From contig JAPEHQ010000002.1 of assembly GCA_027405735.1 (NCBI GenBank), positions 1,612,001 to 1,676,000 of the forward strand: a stretch of DNA of 64,000 bases, written 5' to 3'. Source of the stretch: Mucor racemosus (taxonomy: Eukaryota > Mucoromycota > Mucoromycetes > Mucorales > Mucoraceae). The notes beneath the pieces were generated by a model. The model saw only the letters and a program-made list of their open reading frames with translations. It made no database searches and was not told the origin of the DNA. Positions 1-10,802 of the stretch are shown piece after piece. Position 1 is the stretch's first letter. Every line of letters starts with the position of its first letter. A program made the position numbers and the translations under genes.

Positions 1-899
1 GATTTGTGTTGACAAATCATGCGGACAATGTCGTGGTTTTTACTTGAATGCAAGATATAAAAGATTTGATATATCTAAATTGAACCGACACATGCACATG
101 AATTGGCGTATTTTTATAATTTTTGGATATTTTTAATCTTTCGGAAGCCTAAAAGACGAATACACCCACTCAATGGCTTCGTTTTGATGCTTGTTCAGGA
201 TTTTTTGCAAATCATGATTTCGGCTCGAATTTTCGCCTGTGGATGTAAGGCAAACCCTCTCCCCCCCCCCAGTTTGAGCAAAATTTTATTTCAAAAAATA
301 CTATTCAATAGACAATATAAAGTAACATAACTTTTGTTAAAACATAGTTTAATTTTTGTTATATGTTTACTAGAGCAACAATCCTTGAAACATCAAATTT
401 TTTCTCAAAATAAGGAATGGAAAAAAAGTTTGTTTTGATCCTTGTGGCCAAGACCTCGACGCACCTCTTTTTGATCAGCTTTGCATATTATAATACCTGG
501 AGCTACACTCTCCAATATAATTGCTTTATCTTAAAGAAACAAAGAGTATTACTGCACATTCCTAGGCTTAATTATTGAATTTACGCAGCGTATTGCGAAA
601 TAGTTTGGGCATATGCTGCGTAATTTCAATGTTAAACAGTAGAAGTTCAAATAAAGTTGCAGCACACTGCGAAGATTGAATATATTCGATCTCAATACTC
701 ATTGGCAAGTTGTACCTGTTATAAATGCTTAATTTTATAAATCAAATATAAAATAGAGATGCATACTAATAAAGTTTCGCCTTGAAAATCTTTGCTTGTG
801 GGCTAGGCTTGCTATATAAGGAATCTAGTGATTACAATTTATAATAACAAAAATAATATCTATAAGTATATTATCAACCTTTGTTATTAATCCAAGATT
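1..899. other. AT-rich sequence without a gene
   Basis: No supportable gene. The few short open frames have low-complexity translations with no recognisable motif. A C run sits near 260-270. A hairpin at 575-637 is listed separately. The sequence merges into a diverged A repeat near position 900. Confidence 0.5.
575..637. repeat. Short imperfect inverted repeat (hairpin)
   Basis: Two arms of about 19 nt (around TTACGCAGCGTAT and ATATGCTGCGTAA) pair with two mismatches across a loop of roughly 22 nt. This could be a MITE remnant or a chance hairpin. No second copy was noticed in the window. Confidence 0.5.
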
Positions 900-1499
900 A
901 CAGGTCATTACAAAAAGGTAAAATTCACTGCTTTTTCCTTGAAATCTGGGTTCCACTTTTCATCCCTACTCTAATTTTTTTCCCCCTAAATAACACCTAG
1001 AAAAAATTACATGACAATATACCTGAGATGTTTACCTCTAATATAAAGATGAGTATCCAAAAATACCTTATTTTTTGCTATTGGTATAACGTTTTCAGTG
1101 CTAATGTTTCAGATTCTTACAGGTATTTTACTGGTGAAAATTGAAAACTTTGAACCTTCATATCTTTGCAACAAATTACGCTATACGAACATTTTTCAAT
1201 AATAAAACTTACTTGTTTTTAAGCACTCTACAACATATTTTGGTACAAAAAGTTTTTGACCACTTTTATTTTTTTTCATTTTCTTTGGCATTTCTATAGT
1301 AGGTTTCAAAACATTCGTTAAATCGAGCAACATTTTTTTGCATTCATGCCATCAAGCTTGTTGAGCTCTCTTGGATACAATTTAGTTTTTTTCAAAATAT
1401 TGATTTTTCGTGGAGATATCCTCAAAAATGTGTACAAAAAGATACCTTCATTTCTAGCTCTCATTTTCCCCTTGTATACCCTCATCCTAAATTCTACAC

Positions 1500-3028
1500 A
1501 TGGTTCTTTCCGCTAAAAAACAGAAACCAGGTTTAAACTCCGACAATAAAGGTGTTAAGCCTGCAAACACGGTAGTAGACGCACAATGGGTGAAAGTTAC
1601 GAAGGGAACGGCACGTACCACAATGACTTTTAAGCCAACAATTGTACACATGCCACTAGCAAGTTCAACAACTGAAAACAGCTCGAATCAGTCCCTCATG
1701 ACCGAAAATAGTGAATCCTTAGAAAAAGTTGAAATGGTTCGACCTTTCCTTAAGGGAATCGAGGATGACTCAGTACTGATTGATGTTACAGGGTTACCAG
1801 ATAGCAACCTCTTACGATCAGCTATGCAAGATTTCAACAAAGATGCACATTTATACAAGGGGTATAACGATTATATTGGACGGGTACCAAAAACCAGAAA
1901 ATATATGAATCGTGAAATATTGGAAACCTGCTGGATGAAAGATAGTCCTGGGCATCAGGCTATACTACAAGGCTTCAAATTAAAGGATGGCACTTTCATT
2001 AAGGGATTTCCATCCCTCCCTGCTGATGATACCATCGTCAATATTAGCTTTGACAGACTTCCTATGGAACCTGTACCTGTACTCAAGTCGATTATGAAAG
2101 ATAGACTGTCACATTTTGGAGAAGTTTTAGACTATGGAATTTCATATACACAAGGCGACTATGTAGGACAAGGATATGCCACACTGAACACCACACCAAG
2201 ACCAGATGAGGAACCCTATGAGCCCTTGGATCGTATCATCTACATGACACTAGACAGTGGTAAAAATAGACAAATTTTGCTCCAATGGCAGGATATGCCC
2301 GACTTCTGTCGTATATGTCAAAAAGGAGATCATTGTAGAGCCGACTGCCCAGATTATAAAAAATATATCCAATGTCATAACTGTAATGGGCATGGACATA
2401 TCAGCCGTAACTGTGATAGACAAAACACCACTGATACTCCGAGCAAAAAACAAGCAATTGGACCTAAGAAGGATCGTAAACAATCCTCCAACACCAATAC
2501 CACCTTAACTAGTCCCCCTATTGGACCTAGACAGGTAACCAAAAAGCAGAAACCACCGACACTGCTTCTCAAGCTACTACTAATGATGTAGTTATGCGGG
2601 ATAACATTATTGATACTGAAACAGACAAGGATACTGGATCAAATATCACAGAGCAACAGAGCAACACCAATGGGGTACAGACTCTTTACAACGACAACAT
2701 TGATCAACAAACCACAGTGGACAAGACTGATCAAACAACACAGGATGGGGAGAGTACCTCACCTGCAGACAAGTTGAATCAGGACACAACAATGGAAGAC
2801 ACTTCAAGCAATGACCGACCATCTCCAGAGGATAACCAAACCAACAAAAAGATACCCAAAAGAGATGAAAGGGAAGATGTAACCTCTACAAGAGCTTCTA
2901 GAAATAGTAGAGCCAGTAAATTTAATCAGCAAAATGGCAAACAATCGGACACCACAGGGGATATAGCCAATATTCATGAGCAGGCAACACAGGAAACTGC
3001 TCAGTCCAACAACCAAACTTTGAATTAA
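1500..3028 (+). CDS. LINE ORF1 protein with two zinc knuckles, frameshifted
   Basis: Probable RNA-binding ORF1 protein of the LINE. The first frame (1500-2591, 363 residues) has two CCHC zinc knuckles of the form C-x2-C-x4-H-x4-C at residues 270-283 and 292-305, followed by a basic Ser/Thr/Gln-rich tail. The reading then moves to the -1 frame: codons in that frame are open from about 2533 to the stop at 3026-3028 and give a Thr/Asp/Gln-rich hydrophilic extension. A run of five A residues near 2541-2546 lies in the region where the two frames overlap. The shift could be a mutation, a sequencing error or programmed frameshifting. The ORF2 start codon follows the stop by four bases. The start was taken as the first ATG; an upstream start may have been lost with the 5' end. 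Confidence 0.75.
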
Positions 3029-3032
3029 TATT

Positions 3033-6000
3033 ATGATTAGCTACACTAATCATAATATACAAATTGCGACACTGAATTGTCGTGGTTTGTCACATAAACT
3101 ACAAAAAAACGCAGCAAAAAAATTCATAAAATACTTAAAAACATCAAGCCTGGACATTCTAGCAATACAAGAATCTCATGCTGAAAAAAAAGAGACACAA
3201 GAAAGATTAGATATGCAATTTTCAAGCAAATCAAGCATATACACCAAACACTGTGGAATTATTTTACTAAACGACAAATTCACTGTTACACCTATAGATA
3301 CAGGCATAGAAGGCCGATTTATACTAGCCAATATACATTATGCAACGGAAGAAGAACCTTCATCTTTCAATGCTATAGCAACAATATTAAACATTTACGG
3401 AAGAGCAACATCAAAGAAAGATAATGTGGCGTTTTATACGGAATTGATGGAGAACTCTTTTTTAACTTACATGCTAACTTCAATTCAGCATAATCTTTTC
3501 GTCGTGGGAGATTTCAACTATAAATATAAATTGAAAAAGAGTGATGGTACAGTAGAAGCAACTACAAAGGAATGGACAACGTTCCTAGCGAACCATTTCA
3601 TTGATTGCTTTCGAGAGGATAAGCGAGTAACTTGGCATGGAACCCGAGGCACAGCACATATTTTGGACTACATCTTTTGTAACAATCACTCATATGAACA
3701 CGTAACTGACTACAGGCAGGAGTATCTAAATCCAGTTTGGACAGATCACGATATGCTGGTCATTACCGTTCGACTGAAAAAAGACCGTAGACAGGGTCCA
3801 GGAGCGTATAAATGCAACCCCTTTTTAGCCCAAAAGAAGCAATTTCGGACTGATTTGGTACCATTTCTGGAAGGACTACAAACTACAAGGGAATTGAAGA
3901 AGACAACACAGACAGCTCAAGAGATATGGGACTGGATAAAGGTTGAATTTAAAGAATACGTACGGCAATATCAATTAGAAGATCTGAACTGGAGGAGAAA
4001 ACAATTAAAGAGACTACAATCAAAGCGTAACCGGTGTATGAGACTTATGAAGAACCGAGGACTGATATTTCAAGTGCTACCTACCATTGAACGTCAAATT
4101 AGTTCTTTGCAAGACTCTATAGCCGAAATTGAAGTTCTCAAATTAGGGAAGTATTGGCGAGAGAACAATGAAAAGAATGCTGGTTTCTTAAAAAAACTCA
4201 CCATTTCTCGACAGACTAAAAGACAATTGAAGCAGCTCAGACATCCTGAGACTCAATTACTTTGTACTGATCAAGAAAATATGAGCGAGATTACTGGGAA
4301 TTTTTACACCCAACTTTACACACCCGATGCTACAGATGACAGATCGACGAGACTACTATTGAATCAAATTACTCCCAATATGCAATTAGATAGTGAGCAG
4401 CAAACAGATCTGGAGCAAGCGATAGAGATTGATGATGTACTTTTTGAATGCAAGCGTACGCCAAAATTTTCCTCACCAGGAAGTGATGGAATACCCTACC
4501 CTTTGCTTTCCTTGATATTGAAATTCCCACCGTTCAAATCACTACTGGAAGAAATTTATAATGACGCACTTACTAAAGGCATTTTTCCTGAATCATGGAA
4601 CATATCACTAATGGCTCTACTGTATAAGAAAAATGACCCAAATGATATAGCCAATTTTAGGCCTCTCTCATTGTGTAATACTGATTATAAGCTGCTCACG
4701 AGATTAATCAATCGTCGAATGATGGAAGTGGCTCCGCAACTTATTAATGAGAATCAAGCTGGCTTTGTGCCTGGTCGGTTCATTGCGCAAAATGCAATGA
4801 GATGTCAAGTTATCATGGAAGACGCAGAAAGGGGATGGAATTTGGTTAAACAAAAGAAACTTCCAAACCAATCGGACAGTTTAGCAATTGGCCTTAGCTT
4901 AGATCAAGAAAAAGCTTATGATCGAGTAAACCTCAAGTATTTGCATGCAGCTCTCCTTAAGTATGGATTTCCCACAAGATTTACTAGATGTCTGATGAAT
5001 ATGATGGGACAAAATCTATTACGGATAAATGTCAATGGATACTTTACGAAAGATGTACCTAAACTTAGAGGCTTGAAACAAGGTGATCCGGTGTCAGCTA
5101 TCTTGTATAACCTCGCCATTGAACCTTTCTTAAGATCTATACTAAATGATCCACTATATCAGGGCTATCAAATGAAATATGATGCTACGCATCCACTGTA
5201 TTCTACTGAGGCGCCTCTGGTACATACGACAAAAATACTTTGTTATGCGGATGATGCACTTGCATTTGTACAAAATCGGAATGATCTGCAAAGATTAGAG
5301 TACCACCTGGAAATATATTGTAAAGCTACTAATGCTAAGATTAACTACAACAAGGTTGAGGCTATATCTCTCTCTGGCAAAAACACAGGCTCTTACTGGA
5401 GAAATGCTTTAACGGACATGAAGATTACCAAATTCACAACCATCGACGATACGGTACCAGTTACCTACCTCGGCTTTCCATTGCTGCACTCAATACGACA
5501 AAGAGAAGTCTTTATGGCGAGGTTCCTCGATAACTTGAGAACGACTGTCAAGATATACAATACTAGGACTCTATCGGTGATCGGCAAAGCAACAGTACTG
5601 AATAGTCTGTTACTATCAAAATGCTGGTACCTTTTAAGAGTTACTCCACTAACTCTTAATGATATTCAATCCATAGTCTCAATAGCTAACCAGTATCTTC
5701 GTAAAGGGATCTTCCCCGTCATACCCTGGTCAACCTGGATAAAACCAAAACCGCTGGGTGGTCTAGGCGTCTTGGATGTTGCTACACAACAATCTGCTCT
5801 GTATTTCCGATGGGTTCAACCCTTGTTACAACCCTCCTCAAATCAGACAATCCTCGACCATATGCTACGAATGCTCATCAACAAGCGTAATCATAGCCAA
5901 TATGTAGAAATGCCATTGCTGTTTCCTGTTAGTAGAGCGTCTGGAATGTTCAAACAAAGGACAACAACTGTAGACATGATATATCGATCAATTGACAACG

Positions 6001-6941
6001 TTCCTCGGAATTTTGAAGATGTAGAGATTACCACGAACACAGCTAGGATATTACCTCTGAAGATGGTTTTACAGGTCACTCCCTTGGTTCCTAAATTACC
6101 TGTCCGTGTCAAGTCCATGACGGTTGGAGATATATACACCAATGACACTTTGAATACACAACTCAAGGCTATACCGATTAAAAACATTGAGCAAGCTCAT
6201 CGACAAGCTAGTAAAAAACTGCTACGACAAATTCAAGATGACTCAATAAGGTTACAGCCTTACATTTCAAGACTGATACGGGACTCCCCCACCGAAACAG
6301 ATGTAGCTACGGACATGCAAGATGCAACTGAGCATAGCACCGTGGATTTCTCCCCCTTTGTTAAAAACCTCTTCCCTGCTGAAAGAGCCAATATTGCTCC
6401 CACAATTACAACGAAATCTTTTAGAAGAGCTTGCGCTACGGCACATTGCTCAGCCATACCTGGGATGAATTGGAAGTACTTTTGGGCGCTCTCCTTGACA
6501 CTTGTACAAAGAAATGTTTTATATCGTTTTCTAACAAGGTCAATACCGCACAAATCTATTCTACACTACTTCAAGATCATTGAATCACCAACTTGTATTG
6601 TTTGTAAAAGCCCAAAAGAAGACGCTGAACATCTACTATTTCTCTGCCCACCTAAAGCCTCAATATGGAAGGATATTATCTTCGAATTCCTATGGCCCAC
6701 GGTATCAGTAAAAGATATAATACATGCCTGCTCCACTCTAGACTTTACAGACGTGAAATATGTCTCTAAAACCTATACTACTGCTCCTATGGTTATTATT
6801 ATGACTCTGGCCAACATTTGGAGAGCTCACTTTCGACTAATTTTCCATGATGCGCCCTTTAACCGGGACATGGTGGTAAAACAAATCAAAGAAGAGATCC
6901 AGTTGGTCCATGATGAAAATGAAGTCCACAAACAATTATAA
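3033..6941 (+). CDS. LINE ORF2: AP endonuclease-reverse transcriptase
   Basis: 1302 residues, uninterrupted. It would nick target DNA and prime reverse transcription of the element RNA (target-primed reverse transcription). The N-terminal ~245 residues are an APE-type endonuclease (TLNCRG near residue 14, VVGDFN near 158, a DHD motif near 238). The reverse transcriptase follows, with FRPLSL near 541 and the catalytic YADD at 738-741. A C-terminal cysteine-histidine motif C-x2-C-x8-H-x4-C begins at C1188, typical of L1-clade proteins. No RNase H domain is evident. The intact frame and catalytic residues suggest a recently active copy. The start is the ATG four bases after the ORF1 stop, which would suit termination-reinitiation. 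Confidence 0.92.
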   Translation: MISYTNHNIQIATLNCRGLSHKLQKNAAKKFIKYLKTSSLDILAIQESHAEKKETQERLDMQFSSKSSIYTKHCGIILLNDKFTVTPIDTGIEGRFILANIHYATEEEPSSFNAIATILNIYGRATSKKDNVAFYTELMENSFLTYMLTSIQHNLFVVGDFNYKYKLKKSDGTVEATTKEWTTFLANHFIDCFREDKRVTWHGTRGTAHILDYIFCNNHSYEHVTDYRQEYLNPVWTDHDMLVITVRLKKDRRQGPGAYKCNPFLAQKKQFRTDLVPFLEGLQTTRELKKTTQTAQEIWDWIKVEFKEYVRQYQLEDLNWRRKQLKRLQSKRNRCMRLMKNRGLIFQVLPTIERQISSLQDSIAEIEVLKLGKYWRENNEKNAGFLKKLTISRQTKRQLKQLRHPETQLLCTDQENMSEITGNFYTQLYTPDATDDRSTRLLLNQITPNMQLDSEQQTDLEQAIEIDDVLFECKRTPKFSSPGSDGIPYPLLSLILKFPPFKSLLEEIYNDALTKGIFPESWNISLMALLYKKNDPNDIANFRPLSLCNTDYKLLTRLINRRMMEVAPQLINENQAGFVPGRFIAQNAMRCQVIMEDAERGWNLVKQKKLPNQSDSLAIGLSLDQEKAYDRVNLKYLHAALLKYGFPTRFTRCLMNMMGQNLLRINVNGYFTKDVPKLRGLKQGDPVSAILYNLAIEPFLRSILNDPLYQGYQMKYDATHPLYSTEAPLVHTTKILCYADDALAFVQNRNDLQRLEYHLEIYCKATNAKINYNKVEAISLSGKNTGSYWRNALTDMKITKFTTIDDTVPVTYLGFPLLHSIRQREVFMARFLDNLRTTVKIYNTRTLSVIGKATVLNSLLLSKCWYLLRVTPLTLNDIQSIVSIANQYLRKGIFPVIPWSTWIKPKPLGGLGVLDVATQQSALYFRWVQPLLQPSSNQTILDHMLRMLINKRNHSQYVEMPLLFPVSRASGMFKQRTTTVDMIYRSIDNVPRNFEDVEITTNTARILPLKMVLQVTPLVPKLPVRVKSMTVGDIYTNDTLNTQLKAIPIKNIEQAHRQASKKLLRQIQDDSIRLQPYISRLIRDSPTETDVATDMQDATEHSTVDFSPFVKNLFPAERANIAPTITTKSFRRACATAHCSAIPGMNWKYFWALSLTLVQRNVLYRFLTRSIPHKSILHYFKIIESPTCIVCKSPKEDAEHLLFLCPPKASIWKDIIFEFLWPTVSVKDIIHACSTLDFTDVKYVSKTYTTAPMVIIMTLANIWRAHFRLIFHDAPFNRDMVVKQIKEEIQLVHDENEVHKQL

Positions 6942-7485
6942 ATATAACAACTCCCACAGATTATTGATTCACCTTAACGCTAACGCATTTACACTCAAAA
7001 CATATATTATCCAATTTACACTTGCGACCGCCTCTTGGTAGGTTCTACGGATCTCTACTTACACGGAGCAATAAATAAAAACAATTTAAAAAAAAAAAAA
7101 AAAATTCTGAATTTGAAAAAAAATTCACAAAAATCTTGTTTTCTCTACGAAAAATGCAGCTAGAAGGTTCAACAATGGCTCATTCGATAGGTAATTTTGT
7201 TCCAAACTATTTTCATGAATTATTTTTAAAGCATTTTTATTAAAAATGATTCACATCTTCAAAAAACCTCCAAAATTTCAATGGCATTTTGTGCAAAATT
7301 TAATGTGAAGCATTTCTTTGAATTTTGCTTAGCTGGATGCAAAATTTAAAACTATACAAAAACCATTTAATAAGCTATTTCAATTTACTTTGCAATTCCT
7401 GAGCCACCAAGCAACTTTGTTTTTTTGATCATTTTCTGGTCGATTTTACAAATCAATTTTGGAACTCAGTTAGCATAGGGTTAAG

Positions 7486-7846
7486 TAGGATTTCACAAAC
7501 AACGCATCGTATTACGGTTGACCGAGTTTGACTGCTTTAACGGGCCGTTTTTTATGCAAACTCGAATGAGGGTATTCGAGTTTCTTCTTTTCTTTTTTTG
7601 TTAGCTAAGCTCGAAAACAGGATTGAAAAAATACTTCAAGTTGTGAAACTGTCAAATATGCTATTATCAATTCATAATCCCATATTAACTTGACAATGTT
7701 GCTATTAACAGCCTCCTTAAGGCAAACCAATACTTGCTCCCACCCCGTTTTTTATCTGGGTTACAAAAGAACGGGCCGTTTTCCAACTCGAATCGAATGG
7801 CCGTTTCCGTTAAAACTCGATTCAAACTCGAATCGAAGCCCATTCC
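7486..7846. mobile_element. 361 bp insertion in the A0 repeat with 10 bp duplication
   Basis: TAGGGTTAAG occurs at 7476-7485 and again at 7847-7856, and the sequence between is missing from the other A copies. The insert is less AT-rich than its surroundings and repeats motifs such as ACGGGCCGTTTT and AACTCGAATCGAA. It has no protein-coding content, and no clear terminal inverted repeat was seen. It may be a MITE or a short non-coding retroelement. Confidence 0.55.
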
Positions 7847-9537
7847 TAGGGTTAAGCTCTAATGTAAACTATTACTTTGATTATCTCGACAAAAAATCAA
7901 TATTTTTCGCTGAAACAAAAAATGCAAAGTAGCCTAGAGTTGGATCTACCTTGTGAATACAAAAAATCAACACCTTAATTTAGCGCTCAATTTTTTACAG
8001 TATATTTTAGGTAAATCTTGGTCAATTATGGTTAACATTTGGCCAATGCACTTGTATTCTGGAATTAATATTTCTATTTTCCAAGAGATATCAATGGCTT
8101 ATAAAGTGAAGGGTGAATAAAGGTGTACATTTCCTTCAAAGGTTTTACGTGATTCGACTCAATATTAAGCGAAAACATTTGAAACCCATTTAAAAGCCAT
8201 CTGAAGCCTCCTTTTCTAAAGCTATAAAAACCGACAACAAAACCCTCATCTCGATGGATTTCAATCTTATTAACTTCCAACACTACGGCCGACCTGTGCT
8301 GCACAAGATGATTTCGTTGTGCCCAGTTGGGCTGCACACTATAGCCTGATGAGTTGTTGCGCCCACTGAATAATGGCTAAAAAGATAACAAGATGCACAT
8401 GGACACAACAAAAGAAACTACACACGAGCATAACGAAAAGCCTGTATGTGCAGGATTATAGATTCTGTCCATGTGCATGACATTAATCCCATGTGTGCAT
8501 AATACAGTAGTAGAATTGCCCATCATAAGCATATCATTATCCCTATTTGTGCATGATAATAAAATCTAACCATGAGCATAATGAGGTGATTGTATGGGCA
8601 CAAATTAATTTGTACATGAGCATCATGTCGTTCTCAAAATTCCATTGCATTTTTTATTGGAATGATGTGTTTTTAAATTACATTTGCTTTTATTAACAAT
8701 ATAGATTATCGACAGTAATACAATTCAATACGTTGTTAGTGTAGAGCAATACATGCAAGAGCCAATATATTTACGATTGTCATCATTTGTAAATATGTTT
8801 GTAGCTGTAATATTTGCAGCAACAATGGTTTTTTCTCGGGTATAAATTTAAATAGCACTCACTGCTTAAATTTATATGCAAGCGAAATCTAAGATTATAT
8901 ATGTTACTTTATCGCTCATAAAATTTAAACAAATTAACCTTTCTTAAACTTCTTACTATTTTAGTTTACGATTGTCAGCTGTAAAAAAATTTGTTTTCAA
9001 GTATACAGTAGCTACAATCAAAACTATGGTTATTAAACAAAACATTAGATCATTCTTTTTTTTTTGTTTCTATATCATTTGAAATTTTATCACTTTTCTG
9101 GAACATTTCGTGGGTTTGTAGCCAGTTCTAGCTTTTTATTGAGTAGATATAAATATTATTGCCCTTCGATTTGATCTGATAATCAAGAAATACGTCCAAC
9201 AATACAGTAGTAAATAATGATATTTGATCTTAGAATTCAGTGAAATGAAAATATCAGTCTCTAATATAGACTGCTACCTATATTAAAAACATTAGTCCCT
9301 TATGTTAGAATGTGTATTCAGATACAAGGAAAGAGTACCAGCTTAATAGTTTGATATGCCTTATCAAACGGTGAATATATCCTTGGAATATGAAAACAAA
9401 AAGAGAGAGACAACGCACGTATAAAAGGATTTTCAAGGGTTTACATTATTTAGCGCAATTAAAACCTTGCTAAATTGCTCATTTCAGCCAATGTAAAAGC
9501 AGCGTTACAGCGCCTGAACTACAAACTAAGCAAAATA

Positions 9538-9645
9538 GGCAATATCTGTTACTATTAGGATTGCTGTTGAGCCCAGCTTGTTCTTCTAGTTAATTTGGCT
9601 AGCAAAACCCGGCTCGACACCAATACTAGTTACTATAATAATAGA
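9538..9645. repeat. Small hairpin-like repeat in the left arm
   Basis: A GTTGAGCCCAGC segment and an inverted CCCGGCTCGAC segment bracket about 35 nt. The same unit recurs in the right arm (about 13405-13512) and as a diverged third copy at 15870-15965 outside the element. It may be a tiny MITE. Confidence 0.5.
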
Positions 9646-10493
9646 AACATACATTTTTCCACCAGAAAGACCGTCTGTTATATCATACATTCATTAAAAA
9701 ATTGCAAAAGCAAGCCCGTAGAGCGATGCCGTAATTGAGAATAGCAAGATTGAATGGTTAAGTTTCTTATACTATGGTATATCTAAGTTTTAAATAAAAA
9801 AGCGTTTCTTTTTTTTAACTTTTCTTATATTTAACCACGTACGGTCTGAAAATTCAGTTTTTGTAGCGGACATTTTCGAGACTCATTTTATCCTTACCAA
9901 CACTCATGATTTTGGTCAAAAAACAGAAAAATCAAATTTTGATACCAAAATCAACGTTTAAATAGACTACATTGTGAGAGAAAGTTGTAGCCATAACTAA
10001 TACGCAATTTATAAAAGCTTAATATTCCATGTTAATTAATGAAACTTTTTACTTTTGTCCCAAAAACGGTTTTTTGGTTAAAGGATTTTCATGTAATATT
10101 TTGCAATGAAAATATTCTTTATTTTTTATTGAGCAAATAGAGCAGTAAATGTTCTATATGCTTATATTTTTTGTTTTTGTAATTGGTGGTATAATTAACT
10201 CTAGATTTGCAAAATTAGAAAAAAAAATTAAAAAATGTCAAAATTGATGATCTGGACAAAAATAATTTTTGAAATTAATATTCCGCTTATAAGCTTTGTG
10301 AGTCTTAAAAATAAGAGATTTTATAATACTTGAGAACTTTTTCAAGAATTTACGATGCTGTACCCACTTGATTCAAGCTTATTACTGTAAATATTTATAC
10401 ATGCTAATATTGTGTGGTAGTTTATTTGATGATAATATAGTCTTACGTGATAATTAATGCGCTAGAGGTGATTTAAATTGAGTTTAATCTTAC

Positions 10494-10723
10494 CTCTCCA
10501 ATATCATAAATATAAACATAAACGTGGCCATCACTGGAACCTATTGCCACCTTTTACTCTCTTTGTCCCAAGCCAATTTATTCAAAGCTTTACCAGAACC
10601 AACTTAAGTACTTACAAATGGTTCCTCGATATTTGCATTCAAATCAGATAAATCAAATTAACTGGTTCCACCTACAGTAGCATCAAACGTATCATCAGCC
10701 CACCTTATTATGATAATGTCAAT
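10494..10723 (-). pseudogene. Dynein intermediate chain fragment (left arm)
   Basis: Mirror copy of the fragment at 12325-12554, read on the minus strand. The same WD40-type segments are recognisable (DLNANIEEPF, GSGKALNKLAWDKESKR, AIGSSDGHVYVY), with an in-frame stop and a frameshift. A splice acceptor-like TTTTAG precedes it and a GTAAG donor follows the GE codons, so it looks like a captured genomic exon with its splice sites. It is not expected to make a functional protein. Confidence 0.65.
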
Positions 10724-10802
10724 CTAAAATCAGAAACATCTCATCATTGTCATTGTTATAAGCTATGAAAAACGTGACTTTTAATAATACAGCAATTAAA
10801 TA

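Larger units (their letters stand above)
1496..7104 (+). mobile_element. L1-type LINE (non-LTR retrotransposon)
   Basis: A 5.6 kb element with a nucleic-acid-binding ORF1, an endonuclease-reverse transcriptase ORF2, a ~145 nt 3' untranslated region and an A tail of about 17 nt. It interrupts the A0 repeat: AAATTCT at 1489-1495 precedes it and the same bases follow within and after the A tail (about 7101-7107), a short target-site duplication. The first ORF1 ATG lies four bases inside the 5' boundary, so the 5' untranslated region is absent or lost and the copy may be 5'-truncated. An L1-like family called Grem-LINE1 is known from Mucoromycota pericentromeres. Membership is plausible but not tested. 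Confidence 0.9.
900..8050 (-). repeat. A-family repeat copy A0, split by two insertions
   Basis: Sequence at about 900-1495, continuing at 7105-7475 and 7857-8050, matches four other ~1.2 kb repeats in the window (near 24.2, 27.9, 40.2 and 51.9 kb) in the orientation of the two right-hand copies. It is the most diverged of the five. A LINE interrupts it at 1496-7104 and a 361 bp sequence interrupts it at 7486-7846. Exact ends are not defined because similarity fades at both sides. No transposase or reverse transcriptase is encoded. Unlike the other copies, it has no partner A copy nearby. Confidence 0.75.
8281..10802 (+). repeat. Left arm of the long inverted repeat
   Basis: Reverse complement of 12251-14750 with only scattered differences. 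The outer ~370 bp (about 8285-8640) are rich in degenerate GTGCAT / GAGCAT / GGGCAC motifs in both orientations. Further in are an ~90 bp hairpin-like unit and a dynein intermediate chain fragment. No open frame of note. Confidence 0.9.

Noticed and set aside
2594..3028. Separate small protein between LINE ORF1 and ORF2
   Set aside because: The frame is open upstream of its ATG and continues the Thr-rich tail of ORF1, so a frame change within ORF1 is simpler.
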